Assembly: GCA_004154925.1 (NCBI GenBank)
Contig: QJNS01000083.1
Span: 222,861-286,860 of the forward strand
Origin: Monosporascus cannonballus
Taxonomy: Eukaryota; Ascomycota; Sordariomycetes; Xylariales
Direction: 5' to 3'
DNA length: 64,000 bases
Part shown: positions 11,313 to 23,458 of the stretch, one piece after another
Layout: every line of letters begins with the position of its first letter
How positions within the stretch are numbered: position 1 is the first letter of the stretch
Notes under the pieces: model-generated
What the model was told of the DNA's origin: nothing
The model's input: only the letters and a program-made list of their open reading frames with translations
Database searches by the model: none
Program-made: the position numbers and the translations under genes

Positions 11313-12192
11313 GGCCGTAAAGAGTAAAATTGGGTGGGCCAGTAGTAGTTGCTGTTGTAGTTGCGAAATTGGGTAATCAGTCAGCACCCGAAATTATAGA
11401 GTCACCGTGTCGGAAAAGTTAGATTATACGAAGGTTTATCCACAAAAAGCCTACAAAACGTCCTATTCTCTTGTCAAGATGAACCCAGGCTGCAAGGGGT
11501 TATTGAAGGTGCCAGTGAGTCGGCTTAGGGTGGCGACTTCTTATTAACTTAGTACGTACTTACTGAACGGGTTATCCTTGGTGTATACGTTCAATATGGA
11601 GGTATGTATCTATTAGGTACTTATGGAATGCTCACTTGAATAAACGCGCCTGATATGATTATTTTACAATATCTAACATCAGTGATTAAGGCACCGAAAA
11701 CCCGATAACCTCGTTGCCGACGCTTTATTTGATGTCGTGCAACAAGTCGTGCGGCCTCATACAAAATTTTAATATTACTGGCTAATCAATAATTAAGAAA
11801 CATGTGGGTAAACACTGCTATGATAGACGCACGCCAATGTCCCGGTTTACTAGTTAGTATCTCTGCATGGTAAGGGGATGGTTCGCTATCCGTATAAACT
11901 CGCACCACAATAATTAATGCAACTGAATACGGAGCGATATTTTCTCGCGAATATCGCTGCGGGGCTGCTAAAAGTGATTATACGTTGAAGATTGAAGCGA
12001 GGAAACACAGTGTCGAAGTGTTATAAGTTCACGGACCTGGGCTAGGGTTTAACTGCTGAAAAAGTTCCGTCTCTTCAATCGCATTACCTTAATAAACATT
12101 TTGAGGCATCAATTGAACCGACATACAACGAAAATCTTCGGTCCGCATCGGATGCATGCAATGCGCCGGACAGTACCACGCCTCGCCGCCCC
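11313..12192. other. Divergent promoter region, AT-rich
   Basis: About 0.9 kb between divergently transcribed genes. It is AT-rich, with no frames of note. It must hold both promoters; no specific site is recognised. Confidence 0.4.
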
Positions 12193-13922
12193 ATGCTCTC
12201 CCGACAGCTACAGCGACCACTCTCGCGAACCGTAGTTGCTTCAGCGGCATGGCCGCGATGGACAGTACCAATCGCGTCCGCCAGGAAGAAGAAGCTGCAC
12301 GGTGGTAGTGGTAACTCGGGACAAAACGACGACGAGCAACCGGTTCCCGATGCCCCACATCTACAAGACCAGCAGCAGCAGCAGCAGCAGCAGCGGGAGC
12401 CGAAGAAGGAGAAGATAAGCCTGTACGAGGAGCTCTTCCCGGACGAGAGGCACGCGCGGCGGCCGCTCGACGACACCAGCTACAGCCGCTGGGCGTCGCA
12501 GCTGCTCGAGGAACCGCCCCGCATCCTCGACGTCCCGGAGGGGGGGATAGCGGGGATAGCGGCAGACCTGGGACCGGACCCGGCGGCCACCACCCCCAAT
12601 GACGCTGCCGCTGCCGCTTTCCCCGCCCCCGCCGTGCCGCGGGCCAGGTGCATGCTGGTGCTGTCGGCGGCGAGCAAGAACCTCATGGAGAGCGACTTCC
12701 TGCGCCTGGGCGTCAAGGGGCAGCACGTGGAGGGTTGGGTGAGCGGGATCGTCAAAGGTAAAAATAACTGAAAAGAATTCTCCCTCCCACCGGGCTACGC
12801 AGCCCCCCTTTCTTCTTTACTTACTACCCACTTATTACGTGTCATCTCATACCCTATATATTCAGCTGTGTTTCTTTTCTTCTCCCGACGTTTCTCCTTC
12901 TTACTGACGGGCCCAACCCGAACGACGCAGTGATCCAAGCCCGCGACCCCGACACCCTCGAGCCGCTGGGCTACTACTACATCCTGTTCGACAGCCGTGC
13001 GTCGGCGGCCGCGTACAGCGACGAGGTGCACCGGCTGTGGAGGCTGGCGAAGGCGCAGGCGCCGGCGGCGCAGCACAACCGCCGCCGCTCACGCTCGGCC
13101 CGGAACGGCGCGGACGACGTCGTTATCGCCGACAACGATGCAGACACAGCGCGCGCTCTGCTGCGGTCCTTCACGCTCGTGCTGCCGACGCAGCGGCGCC
13201 ACCTCGAGCAGCGCGACTACCACGCGTGGTCGCGCGAGTTCCGGCGGGCGTGGCTCCGCGGCGCGGCGCCGGGCGGCGCGTCCTGGGCGGACATCCTGGC
13301 CCCGCGCTGCGTACCCGGGGGGTCGCCGTCCCTCGTGCTGCTGTCGGCGGCGGACGGCCAGGGCGGTGGCGGTAGCGGGCACGACACGGGCTCCGGGCGC
13401 GCGCTGCTGTCCGTCGACGCGCTGCGCCGCGCCATCGAGGACGACGGCGCCGAGCGCGGCCTCGCTTGGCGCGTGCTGATGGGGGATCCCCAGACCGGGG
13501 AGCGCGGTGGCATCATGCCCTTCGGCAGGAGCTACGTGCGGCAGTACGACCGGCTCCACGACTCCCCGGCCGGCGGCGACGGCGTTCGCGGCGTCGATGG
13601 CGAACGCGGTAGCGGCTGCGGGGAAGAGGACGCAGACGATGCCCTTACGGGTACTGGTACAACCACGGCGACGGGCGGTGACGGCAGTGACGGTAACGCC
13701 GAAGGCGCGCTGTCGTCGTCGCCGCCGAGCGAGGAGGAGGAGGAAGACGGGGACGGCAAGCATAGGCGGTACTCGCGGTTCGTGATACCCTTCGCCGACG
13801 ATGCCGAGGCGCGGCGCTTCGTCCGGTGCTGGCACCGCCGGGAGCTGCGGGTGCGGATGGGGGCGGGGCGGCACGGCGGCTGGGAGGAGAGCGTCGTCGT
13901 CAACACTACGGTGCTCTGGTGA
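12193..13922 (+). CDS. Predicted mitochondrial fungal protein with polyglutamine run
   Basis: Exons 12193-12757 and 12931-13922 are joined over a 173-bp intron (donor GTAAAA, acceptor GACGCAG), giving 518 residues. The codon split at the junction is Val, and the sequence reads GIVKVIQARDPDTLEPLGYY across it. The first 35 residues are rich in Arg, Ser and Ala without acidic residues, typical of a mitochondrial presequence. A CAG repeat gives eight consecutive glutamines near residue 60. The middle carries GYYYILFDSRASAAAY, and the later part contains a long acidic Gly/Asp/Glu-rich linker before a C-terminal segment with FVIPFADDAEARRFVRCWHR, which reads like a folded domain. I do not recognise a named family. 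Minus-strand frames over this GC-rich region are shadows. Confidence 0.75.
12370..12393 (+). repeat. CAG trinucleotide run encoding polyglutamine
   Basis: A perfect run of CAG codons inside the first exon of the gene at 12193-13922. It is translated as glutamine and is likely to vary in length between strains. Confidence 0.85.
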
Positions 13923-14741
13923 TGCGTGATGATGATGGTGATGGAGGATGTATGGATGGCTGGCCCTCTTCTCACTGGCGAAGAAGACCTCAACGAGCGC
14001 CACCTGTTCTGGACGGTTTTTGTTAATTGTCCGTTGTATGGAATTACCTAATCACGAGTGTGCGGAGCACTACCGAGACGCAGGTCTCTTCTCCGTCGCA
14101 CTCCATCAAATAGATAAGATGAAAACAAACATTAACAATCACATGCCCAGCGACGCGGGAAGACGAGGGATGTCGACGGATCGTGTCGGGGGAAGAAAGA
14201 TGCATATTAGACCCAATATCGACCCAAACTCCGCCAAGATATCTGTTCTTCTTACTCGCCCCTGCTGGCTTCTGCTTCTTCTGGATCGATTACGCACACG
14301 GTCTCATCCATTCGTACATAGCATCGCGTCCGATCTTTCCCTGCCTGTGTCTGTGTCTCCCTCTTTCCCTCGCTTCGACCCCTTCTATCTCAATGAAAAC
14401 GGAAACTAGCTGCTTTTTGCCGGCACGGACGCGCTCTCTTCTACCTGACTTGATCGGGCGTCTTCCCCCCAGCAAGTCTTGTGAGTCGTCCAGCCCAATA
14501 ACCCGACGTGATAGCTATATCTATTCGAGTGCGGTCTTCGGTTGCCGACGGTACGTTGTCTCTCCCCCTTAAACACCAGCCATACTGATGCAGGATCTAA
14601 ACTTTGTGTATCTGCCTTGTCTGTATTGTGGCACAACAAATACCGCAAGAAATCGTTCTTCGGGCGTCCCAGCTGCCGGGATGGCTCTATCCCAGAAGTT
14701 GAACATCCTCCGTCATCCCCTCCGACCTCGGGGCCCCCTTC
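13923..14741. other. Convergent 3' regions
   Basis: Between two convergent genes. It contains short frames only, and a CT-rich stretch near 14340-14380. Nothing else is supported. Confidence 0.4.
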
Positions 14742-15727
14742 TTAGCAGCACTTCCCGAGCCCGCCGCTGCCTTCCGACTGGCCGACGTTGATGTTGGACT
14801 GAGTCGTCTCCGTCTTGGAGGTATCCACGATGCGCTTCTTGATGTCAGCGGCCAGGCTATAGAAGGCCTTGTCGATGTTGATGTTGCTTTTAGCGGAGAC
14901 CTCGAGGAACGGAACGCCCAGTTCGCGGGCCAGCTCTTCGCCCTGCTCCGTCGACACGACACGCTTCTCTTCCCAGTCGCACTTGTTGCCAATCAGGATC
15001 TTGTTGACGCCCTCGGTGGCGTGTTGCTCTACGTTGGCGAACCATGTTCGGATGTCTGGAGGTTGTCAAAGTTAGCACCCGTCCGCGTAGTTCTTAACCT
15101 ATCGTCCCCTTCCTTGTTTCTATATTATACGACACAAACCAACCGACCAGACAAGGGGGGCAGAAGACGAGAGCTGGTAAAATGGGGTTGGTCAAGGGAC
15201 GCCTTACTATCAAAAGACCTCTGGTCCGTGACGTCGTAGACGAGCAGGATACCCATCGCGCCGCGGTAATAGGCCGTCGTGATGGTGCGGAATCGCTCCT
15301 GGCCGGCCGTGTCCCAGATTTGCAGCTTCACGCGCTTGCCGTCGAGCTCGATGGTGCGGATCTTGAAGTCAATGCCGATGGTCGTGATAAAGGACGGCGT
15401 GAAGGAGTCCTCGCTGAACCGTAGCAGACAGCATGACTTGCCGACACCGGAGTCGCCGATTAGGAGCAGCTTGATCTGTCATAGGGAGAACAGCGGTCTG
15501 TGGTTAGCTTTCCGCGTGGTATTCCGGGGGATCTTCGAGGCGTGTTTATCAGGACGTCGTTATGGGAGATGCAAGGATATGTTTCGCAGGGTTGGGTAGA
15601 GGGCATAGATATCTAGTAAGGCTGGCAAGGTGAAGCAAGTACTCGGGGGCGTCTTTCGGTTTGTAGCGGTAAAGGAAGCGCCGAGGTGTTCACTCACTAA
15701 GAAATCGTAGTTCCGGTTACCCGACAT
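14742..15727 (-). CDS. SEC4: Sec4/Rab8-type GTPase of exocytosis
   Basis: Three exons, complement of 15698-15727, 15208-15475 and 14742-15055, give 203 residues. The introns are 222 and 152 bp; the first exon holds only ten codons ([10 protein letters not shown]). The protein is a canonical Rab: G1 GDSGVGKS (17-24), the TTIGIDF effector segment, G3 WDTAGQE, G4 NKCD, G5 EVSAK, and a C-terminal GKCC for double geranylgeranylation. The Rab8/Sec4 signature [17 protein letters not shown] is intact. Sec4 (SrgA in Aspergillus) sits on secretory vesicles and recruits the exocyst at the hyphal tip. Family assignment is firm; the separation from other Rab8-like paralogues is by overall similarity only. 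Confidence 0.95.
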
Positions 15728-17071
15728 CTTGGAAGAAATACACCGCTCGTCGCAGACGGCAGAGGAGGAGGAGACGTATGTAATATGGATTTAAGTCGTG
15801 TCCGTTGGTGATGTCGGCGGCCCTAGAAAAGGCAGGGGATTACGGAGGCGGGTTTCTCAGTCAGCCGGATAATTAATTCTTTAGGACCTTAGACAAGTCA
15901 AGGAAGAAGAAGATCTGAAAGCGGTAGATTGTAGGTGAGTAGACGGAGGCGGTAGACAAGTCGGTGATGATGATGTTGTTGATGATGCACCTTGTGGGTT
16001 GAATGATGGCTCTAAGATATTATCTGGTTAGTATGAGATGTAATAGAGCCGTATGTCCATACACAGAGAGGTATGTAGTTACGAGAACCTGCCTAACCTG
16101 ACTTGCACTAGCCACGATTATGTATTAGTGGCGGTTTCCAATGAAGGTGACAAATGGGCATTTATTAACTACCTAGGGATTAATGTTTGGTGGGATATGT
16201 ATACATAGATAGAGAGAGAGAATGAGAGGGAATGAGAGCGAGAGAGTGAGGTACCAAAGTGGACGGACATTGTTTGCAAATGTGTCAATGCATAGAGTGT
16301 CCAGTATTCTACAATACAATATCTACCAGGTAACTTTATGTCGGTGCCTGGACGAAAGAGTATTATTCCAACTCGCGTTGATTTACTCTTCCGCCTGGAT
16401 ATATTATGTCTGTTTAAAGGGGAACTTCCCATTGATCTGTACCACGAGGCGCCCGTCAATTTACTCCCTCCGTACCGACATTTCTCAGGTATCTGCCCTT
16501 TATCATTGTCTGTGGCTTGCCTGCTCGTCTGGCCAAGGGGCTTCAAGGGGCTTGGCCGCCAACCGGTGGCCTTACAGCTGCGTACATACTATGCGAATAC
16601 GCACCAGTTGCCGAGATACCAGAGACATAGCTGCCTAGCACTACCTAATCTCTATCTAAGGGCCCCCCAACGTACTGCAACCTACACCAAGTCGAGCACA
16701 AGGGGTCAAATAGGCATATAGATACAATGGACACCTCTCGCCTAAGAAGGTATCCAATTCCGTAGAGAAATTTGGAGAAAATATTCCATATTTGACGAAG
16801 GTGAGAAAGCAGTAGGACTTCGTGGAATCGGAATTTTTAATCTTCTTCTTAATATTCGCTATCTTAAGCATGCACTCCTCTAGCGCTTTCTGGGATTATG
16901 TATGTTTCGGACAAGTATAAATGAGCCCATCCCGCTGTGCCCAAGCTGGAATGGACGTCGTGGTCTCTTGGAGCAAATCGACCAGGCATTATTAATATCT
17001 CAGCCTGTGCAACATACTCTCTTCAACAAGCCGATCCATATGTAACCCCTCCTCATACAACAATGCATGCC
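15728..17071. other. Intergenic, promoter of SEC4 and 3' side of NCA2
   Basis: No gene is recognised. A GA-rich tract lies near 16208-16250. The part directly after 15727 must be the promoter and leader of the minus-strand SEC4 gene. Frames near 16200-16720 are short and unlike protein. Confidence 0.4.
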
Positions 17072-19133
17072 TCATTTCAGCCACTTGGAATAAACCCAGC
17101 GGATTCTGTCGAGAGCCCGAAGCTGCGACCCGATGCCCTTGAGGTTAGCGAGGTCGTCCAGGTCTTCTAAGAATTCCTTTTCGATGTCCTTCGGGAGAAG
17201 TCTGTGCGCGAGGCGGCGGAGGACGTGAACCTCGCTTATCAACAGTCCGTGATCCTTGTACTGGAGGACATTGTTGGGCGGAGACGACGCCGTCGCCTCC
17301 GAGAAGATGCGGTCGATGTTGCGCAGGACGCGAACACACCTACCGGCTCTTCGGGTCTTGTTCATGCCCTTTCTTCCTCCAAACAAGCCTCGGAGATATT
17401 GTGCAACCGCCAGAGACACAAGTATGCCGGGCGTCAGACCGACGAAGCCAAAGACGAGTTCCTGACTTTTAAGTAGAGCGTCGATGCCGCTCATGGCAAC
17501 CTCGACATCCACCTTTGTCTTTTGCACCTGAATAAGCAGTGTTCGTACTAAATCGCCCCGTATGGTCCCCCTCAGCGGGCTTCGTAAATCGTTCTCGTAG
17601 GCGCGAAGCACCGGCGTGAGGTCGCCTTCTTTGACCTTCGCCCTAATCTCTGCAACCTGTGCTTCCGAGAGGGACGACTTGCCCGTCGCAACAACAGGCT
17701 TATCCAGGGCAAAATCCACAACCATCCGTTCCAAGCTGTCCCTGTCCGCCTTGAGGCTATCCCTGCTCATGATGGCAATCTCGCTATTGGCATCGTGGCG
17801 GATGGTGCCGACGACCTTGCGAACGGGCTTAATAACCCAGTTAAACCAGAAATCGCGGACCGTTACGCCGAGATCGCGCACCCATTGGAGAATCTCCTCC
17901 TGCCTATTGACAAAGATGCGATAGATCGTGCCGGAGGAGAGCAGGAGCACAGTCGCAGGCAGCCAGTATCGCACAAGCCTAGGTGGTCGCCCGTTCCTCT
18001 TAACTATCGTTCTAACGGCCTCCCTGTGTTCGGGCACTTGCGTCGTGAGGAGACGGTGCAGCCTCCGTGCCACTATAGCAGGCCGGTTCGCCTCGGCCTC
18101 CTCGGCCTGGATCGAGAGCTCCGGGTCTTCATCAACACCAGCGAACACCTTGTCTTCGAACTGAGGAATGTTAAGGTCCAGTGACAGAATGTCTTGGAGG
18201 ATCATGTCCATCAGTGCAACGCTTCTTTCGACGATACCTCTCCATTCATGGGTGCCGGAGGCAATCAGATCGCTCTTTGCATCTTCACTACCGTTACCAC
18301 CGAACATCAATGCCTCGTCGATCAGGACGCCGAGCCCGCTGGACGTCATCTCTCTGAGCTTCTTCAGTCGAGCCTGCTTTCTCCGGGCCTCGGCGCGTGC
18401 CACTGCAACCGGGGACATAATCCTCCGCTGGATATTAGCTAGGGATCTCTCTCTTATGGTCTCCCGGACGATGCCATAGAACTGGCCCCATCTATGGGAA
18501 AGTCCGGTCGGCCGGGAAACCGGGCTTTCGTCGCCCTCCGTGGTCTCAGCAGATGTGCGGCCGGAAGTGTACCGCTGTAATCGGGCCTTGCTATCTTCAT
18601 ATACATCTAAGGTCCATGCCCACAGGCGCCAAGGGGATGTCTGCGCCATAAAAAGGGTGCTATAGGTTGATGAAGAGAGAACTTCATCCCAATACCAAAG
18701 ATGATCGCTCAGGGGTACGATTTGGTCCAAAAGGGTGTCCAGAATGACTCCGTAGGTTTGGATGGTAGCCTTGCTAACTAGTAGCCATTCAAGCTCGGAC
18801 TCGTACTGATTTGCGGTTAAAGAATCATCATGCTCAGCCAGCAGCTTTGTTTGGGACAAGAGGCCCCGCAGTTGGGGTTCCGAAAGGCAAGGTTTCGAGC
18901 CCGAACTCGTCGACAACGTCTTGATAACCCGCAACAAGTCTTTGACTCGAGGGCTCTCCAAGTCTGGAGCTGCCTGTGGAGTGAAGTCCTCCTCATCACT
19001 GCTCGTAACCTGACTGAAAGGTATGCGGTCCAACTGGGCGTCTAGTCGCCGTACTTGGCTGTCGGTTATGTAAGCCGAAGCTGTCAACTGGCATACCTAG
19101 AACACTGACGACTTACTCTGCCACGATCGACAT
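17072..19133 (-). CDS. NCA2: Nca2, mitochondrial ATP synthase expression regulator
   Basis: The main exon is the complement of 17072-19058. A 17-nt first exon (19117-19133) encodes MSIVA plus two bases and is joined over a 58-bp intron (GTAAGT to ACCGACAG), giving 667 residues. I chose this start because the main frame has no ATG at its 5' end, only a TTG, and the spliced reading MSIVADQVRRLDAQLDRI matches the start expected for the family. Nca2 is a mitochondrial membrane protein which in yeast is needed with Nca3 for correct expression of the mitochondrial ATP6/ATP8 message. Hydrophobic segments lie at about 370-389 (YWLPATVLLLSSGTIYRIF) and 540-561 (LVFGFVGLTPGILVSLAVA). The C-terminal half carries the conserved NCA2 domain, ending in WVYSKWLK. 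Confidence 0.92.
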
Positions 19134-19708
19134 CTTCACAGATAGATTCTATGTAGTTTAGTCAGCCAGACGTAGAGTTAGTGTCGAACAGGGATATCCG
19201 GAGTCCGGAGATAGTCGGGGTCATAATCGGTGGGCTGATCATGACATGATAAACCTAGACGGAAATTTGGAGGGGTGGTTCTTCTGGGTAGGGCTACTTT
19301 GGTGACGATGTCTCTAATCAGTCGAGAAACGGTAACAAGCCAACCGAAAGGGCGAAATCGACCAATATTCGTATCCAATGAGCTGATTCACAATGTGTTT
19401 AATATGACGGGCGGTGTAGCAGCCTTGCAGGCCTCTGCGGTATGTGAAAACAAAATTCAGATACGCCTTTGTGTGTGCGGATTTGTTTACCCTGAAAACG
19501 GGCAAGCTCTACCTGGACTTACTTTACTTGAGCCCCAATGAGGTCATCAAGCCCTTAGGCAAGTCACAACCGCCGCGCAAGCTACCTAGAGTTAATTGGC
19601 AGGTGGGTTTCACGATTCGGCAGCCGGCTAGCAGATAAGAGCACAAAATAACCTAGCTACTGATGAATTGTACATAATGTATGTTTGCACTTCAATCGTT
19701 GCCTCAGT

Positions 19709-19740
19709 TGTGTGTGTGTGTGTGTGTGCGTGCGTGTGTT
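19709..19740 (+). repeat. GT dinucleotide microsatellite
   Basis: An almost pure GT run with two GC interruptions in the intergenic region between NCA2 and ERG25. Confidence 0.9.
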
Positions 19741-20155
19741 GTATGTGTACGCGGTCTGTGGAGTCTCCGTACTGACCTAAAATGCCAACTACCGGCCACG
19801 AGCCGAATGACCGAGGGGCGGTTATGTACGTACCTACTCTAAGCACTCCTCACTAATACCTAGGTACCCTTATTCCCGTGCAAACCAAACGCGATGTTAG
19901 AGGGGGTTGAATCCGAATACGAGTCCGCCACATTTGGGTTGAACGGGTGGTCTCATAGTGGTCGCAGGTCATTGATTGGTCGAACGAGCTAGACCCGATA
20001 GGGGATCAACAATTTTTCAATGCAATTTGAAGCTCCTATTATTGTTCCAGAGTCTAGTGCTAACGTAAACATCTCTAATGCTTTAGTTTCTGGCTCCTCT
20101 CCTAGACTTTCGTTATCCGCTGATAATATAATATAAGTAGAAATATTCGGGAAGC

Positions 20156-20194
20156 CCCCTTCTCTTCCCCCTTCATTACCACTTCCCCTACAAA
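20156..20194 (+). promoter_or_regulatory. CT-rich tract upstream of ERG25
   Basis: A strongly pyrimidine-rich stretch lies about 90-120 bases before the ERG25 start codon. Such tracts are common just upstream of transcription starts of highly expressed genes in filamentous fungi. The role here is inferred from position only. Confidence 0.35.
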
Positions 20195-20278
20195 GCTGGG
20201 CCGGTAAAGGACCTCATTCATTAATTCTAGTAATTCAGTTCGGCGTTGCTTGACATCGTTCCGATTTCGCCGGTCACC

Positions 20279-21402
20279 ATGGCCATGTACGTCTCACCGT
20301 CTCTTTGAACCCTCTACCGCTCGCGGACGCGCTGGTTCTGACAACTGCTCTTTATCTATAGGAACGCGACAGTCGCGGGCGCCTTCGCCCAACCCGACAC
20401 CTACATGGGCGTATTCGAGGAAGTTTCCAAATACAATGTTCAGCTCAACGTCGTCGAGCGCCTCTGGGCGGTTAGCCCACCCCCGAGAATCCGAATTTCC
20501 CTCGGCGAAAAGCTAACGAATCAATCGTCCAGGCGTGGTATCTCTGGATGCAGAACGACGTTTTGGCTACCGGGATCATGAGCTTCGTCTTGCACGAGAC
20601 CGTCTACTTCGGCAGGTCACTTCCATGGATGATCATCGATGCCATTCCATACTTCAACAAGTACAAGCTTCAGAACGTGAGTGCGCCCCGGAGTTGCGTG
20701 TGGATCCATTTGGCGAGATGGATCATTAGTTGCTAACGACAACGACAGCAAAAAATCCCGACTCTCAAGGAGCAGTGGGAGTGCGCCAGCCTGGTGCTCC
20801 TCAGCCACTTCACCGTCGAGCTTCCCCAGATCTGGCTCTTCCACCCGATCGCCACCTACTTCGGTATGGATTACGGCGTCCCTTTCCCCTCGATTGGCAA
20901 GATGGCCTTCCACATCGCCGTCTTCTTCGTCATGGAGGATGCCTGGCACTATTGGTTCCACCGAGCCCTTCACTATGGTCCCCTGTACAAGATGATCCAC
21001 AAGCTGCACCACACGTACTCTGCTCCGTTCGGTCTGGCTGCTGAGTACGCCTCGCCCATTGAGGTCATGCTCCTCGCTCTGGGAAGCGTTGGAAGCCCAA
21101 TTGTCTGGGTGTCTCTCACTGGTGATCTGCACCTGTTCACCATGTACATGTGGATCGTTGGTCGCCTGTTCCAGGCCATCGACTCGCACAGCGGTTACGA
21201 CTTCCCCTGGAGTCTGCACCACTTCCTCCCGTTCTGGGCCGGAGCGCACCACCACGACGTGCACCACGAGAAATTCATCGGCAACTACGCTTCCAGCTTC
21301 AGATGGTGGGATTACGTGCTCGACACCGAGTCCGGCCCTGAGGCTGCCAAGCGCCGCCGCGAGCGCAAGATGGCCGCCATGAAGGCCAGGAAGACACAGT
21401 AA
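20279..21402 (+). CDS. ERG25: C-4 methylsterol oxidase (Erg25)
   Basis: Four exons, 20279-20286, 20362-20470, 20533-20676 and 20749-21402, give 304 residues. The introns are 75, 62 and 72 bp, and the first exon is only 8 nt. The enzyme is a diiron oxygenase of the ER membrane that starts removal of the two C-4 methyl groups in ergosterol synthesis, working with Erg26 and Erg27. The three histidine clusters that bind iron are intact: HRALH (158-162), HKLHH (171-175) and HHHDVHH (254-260). Hydrophobic stretches lie around 45-60, 100-120, 138-150 and 190-220. The tail is rich in Lys and Arg (KRRRERK, KARKTQ), which fits ER retrieval. Length and motif spacing match the family. Confidence 0.96.
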
Positions 21403-21878
21403 ATCATTCCTAAGACCTAGGGATTCCATTCAGGCATCGGGTGGAGTTTGGGAGTCTGGTACAGAGCGGTCTAAAGTTTTGCAGACCTAATCCGACATCA
21501 TTGACTGCAGGCACCCAGAGACGCACGTTTGATGTCATCCACATAACGCCAGAGAAGGCATGCATGACGATCCACGACGGTGATTAACCCTGTACATAAT
21601 TTGGGGCCAGCAATCTTGTATACCACTTTATAATGAGACGCAGATGCAAATAAGTAGATTAATACAGCACTCCAGCGCCCTCGTTCGGGCTAGGGAGGAA
21701 GTCGACATGATACCACAAGTTATATTTGGGGAGTGAACTCAAGCGACTTGACACGGTACTAAACCCAGCGTCCTCGTCGACTGTGCCAACAAGGCAACCA
21801 TCTCTGCTTTCGATAGACGTCGGCCGGTGCCGAGACAGGAGTCGGATTGCGCCACTTACTCGGATCGCAAAAGGGTCT
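21403..21878. other. Convergent 3' regions of ERG25 and the dehydratase gene
   Basis: No coding segment is supported. It contains the 3' untranslated ends of the two convergent genes. Confidence 0.4.
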
Positions 21879-23458
21879 TCACTTCTTCGGCCCGCAGCAA
21901 TCCCCTGCGGACGCGGCGCCGCGGTCGGCTAGGCGCCTCATCTCGTAGGTAGTACTACTACTACTACCCTCCTCGACGATCTCACCGAAGTCCCGCGCTA
22001 GGTCGTCGCATACGGCCGCCAGCTCGACGTCCTTGGCCGACATGCCCTGCGGGTTGTGCGTCGTCCACCGGATGTACGTCGTGTTGTAGGCCTGGATGGA
22101 GGTCAGCTTACGTATCGATTGGGCCGTGGCGTAGAGATGGTCTTGGATGGATTTGTATGGCAGGTGAAGAACGGCGTGGTTCCGGCATGGGGTGGGAGGT
22201 GTTGGTCATAATGGTAAGGAGACCGAACGTCTGGGAGGTTTCGACGGATGTCAAGCTGCTGGGACAATCTGTAACGAGACGTTCCCTGGGGGTCGCTTTG
22301 GGGTCGAGCGACTATAAGCCCGTAAATGGACGGATAAATTTGCGGGTTGGAGATGGTCGGTTTGAGAGGGGTGGATGGATGGGACTCACGTTGGACCATT
22401 CTGGGTGGTGATTCTTTATCTTACACTGCAACGACACCGCCGTCATGAAATCCTTGGAAGCCAGGATGGTCAGTAGTCAAAGCAACAACAATACATGGGT
22501 AGCAACAGAGTCTGCACAATCGTCGTCGAATCCTCTTGATACGTTACACCCGCAGTTGACTTTTCAGCCGTTGACAGGGTTTGTCTCCTGGGTTTCAAAA
22601 AGGGGAAGGGGGTCTCCGTAGAATAGCAACATGTCACCTGGCCCACTTGGGCAAACCCGGCCGACAGATGGATGGGGGGGTAACGCTGCCCCAGAAAAGA
22701 GAAGACGGAAATATCAACGGGGAGACCGGCTGCCGTCCGCGAGGACTCAGATGGGTCCCTCTCGCCCCCAAGCCAGATAGGTACAGCTCTTGGTGGCCGG
22801 GCCGGTTAGCCAGACCCACTGTGTGATCGCGGCGAGCAGGGCCATGCCCATCGAACCACCACTGGTACCCTGACCAATTTCCGTACATTCGGTACCGCAG
22901 CCTAGGGCGGAATAGTCGTCATGCGTGAATGCACGTTCGGCTTCCGAGTCTGCGCAGTACATGGAGCTCGGTGGCGAGGTAGCGAGAGCCGTAAGTTTGT
23001 TGTTAATCCCAATGCACGAGGGTGGGTTCGCCTGACTTTTTACGAACTGGCCCCGCGTGTATCACTGGGAATTTGGGGTCTTCGAACAAGGCAACCGCCT
23101 AGGGGCATAGAGGAGGGACGGGGTTGATACAGAAAAGGAGGCAGAAATGAAAAGAGAGGGGAAGAAAGGGTATATCGACCGAACTCACCCACGTCTTCGC
23201 GAACGTCTTGAACTTGAAGCTCCGCTCCAGGCCCTCACCGCTGGGGGTCAGGACCCAGCGCCCGCCGCGACCTGCCAATTCCAGCAGTGGCTCCAGCATT
23301 CTGCTCAGGGCCTGCTCGTCCGAGCCTGCGGAGAACTTGGGCGTGCTGATGTCGGGGGTCGTCGACGACGCCATGCGTACGGCTGGCGGCGGTAAGGCGA
23401 GAACAAGACGTCGTGCGGTTGTGCACCGGAGTATGGGGTGGGCGAAGATCGTGCACAT
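21879..23458 (-). CDS. Pterin-4a-carbinolamine dehydratase family protein
   Basis: Three exons are inferred: complement of 23189-23458, 22390-22452 and 21879-22091, giving 181 residues in phase. The introns are 736 bp and 298 bp, both with GTGAGT or GTAAGC-like donors. The enzyme family dehydrates 4a-hydroxytetrahydrobiopterin and in animals also binds HNF1. The signature is split over the exons: RSFKFKTFAKTW, then DFMTAVSLQCKIKNHHPEW (residues 91-109, active-site histidines) and a YIRWTTHN segment, followed by GMSAKDVELA. The first 28 residues (MCTIFAHPILRCTTARR and on) look like a mitochondrial presequence; a second ATG at 23374 would give a shorter cytosolic form. The C-terminus has a serine run and ends CCGPKK. 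The exceptionally long first intron contains only shadow-like frames. Confidence 0.85.

Larger units (their letters stand above)
19134..20278. other. Divergent promoter region of NCA2 and ERG25
   Basis: About 1.1 kb between divergent genes with no supported coding segment. It holds a GT microsatellite and, next to ERG25, a pyrimidine-rich stretch. Both are listed separately. Confidence 0.45.

Noticed and set aside
13089..14003. A 304-codon minus-strand frame opposite the polyglutamine gene
   Set aside because: The low-complexity His/Arg/Pro composition is typical of an antisense shadow; the plus-strand gene has a coherent intron and a targeting sequence.
20617..21429. A 270-codon minus-strand frame over ERG25
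   Set aside because: It overlaps the fully matching Erg25 exons and has no family features.
22581..22826. Plus-strand frame inside the long dehydratase intron
   Set aside because: No domain and a composition typical of non-coding sequence; does not indicate a nested gene.
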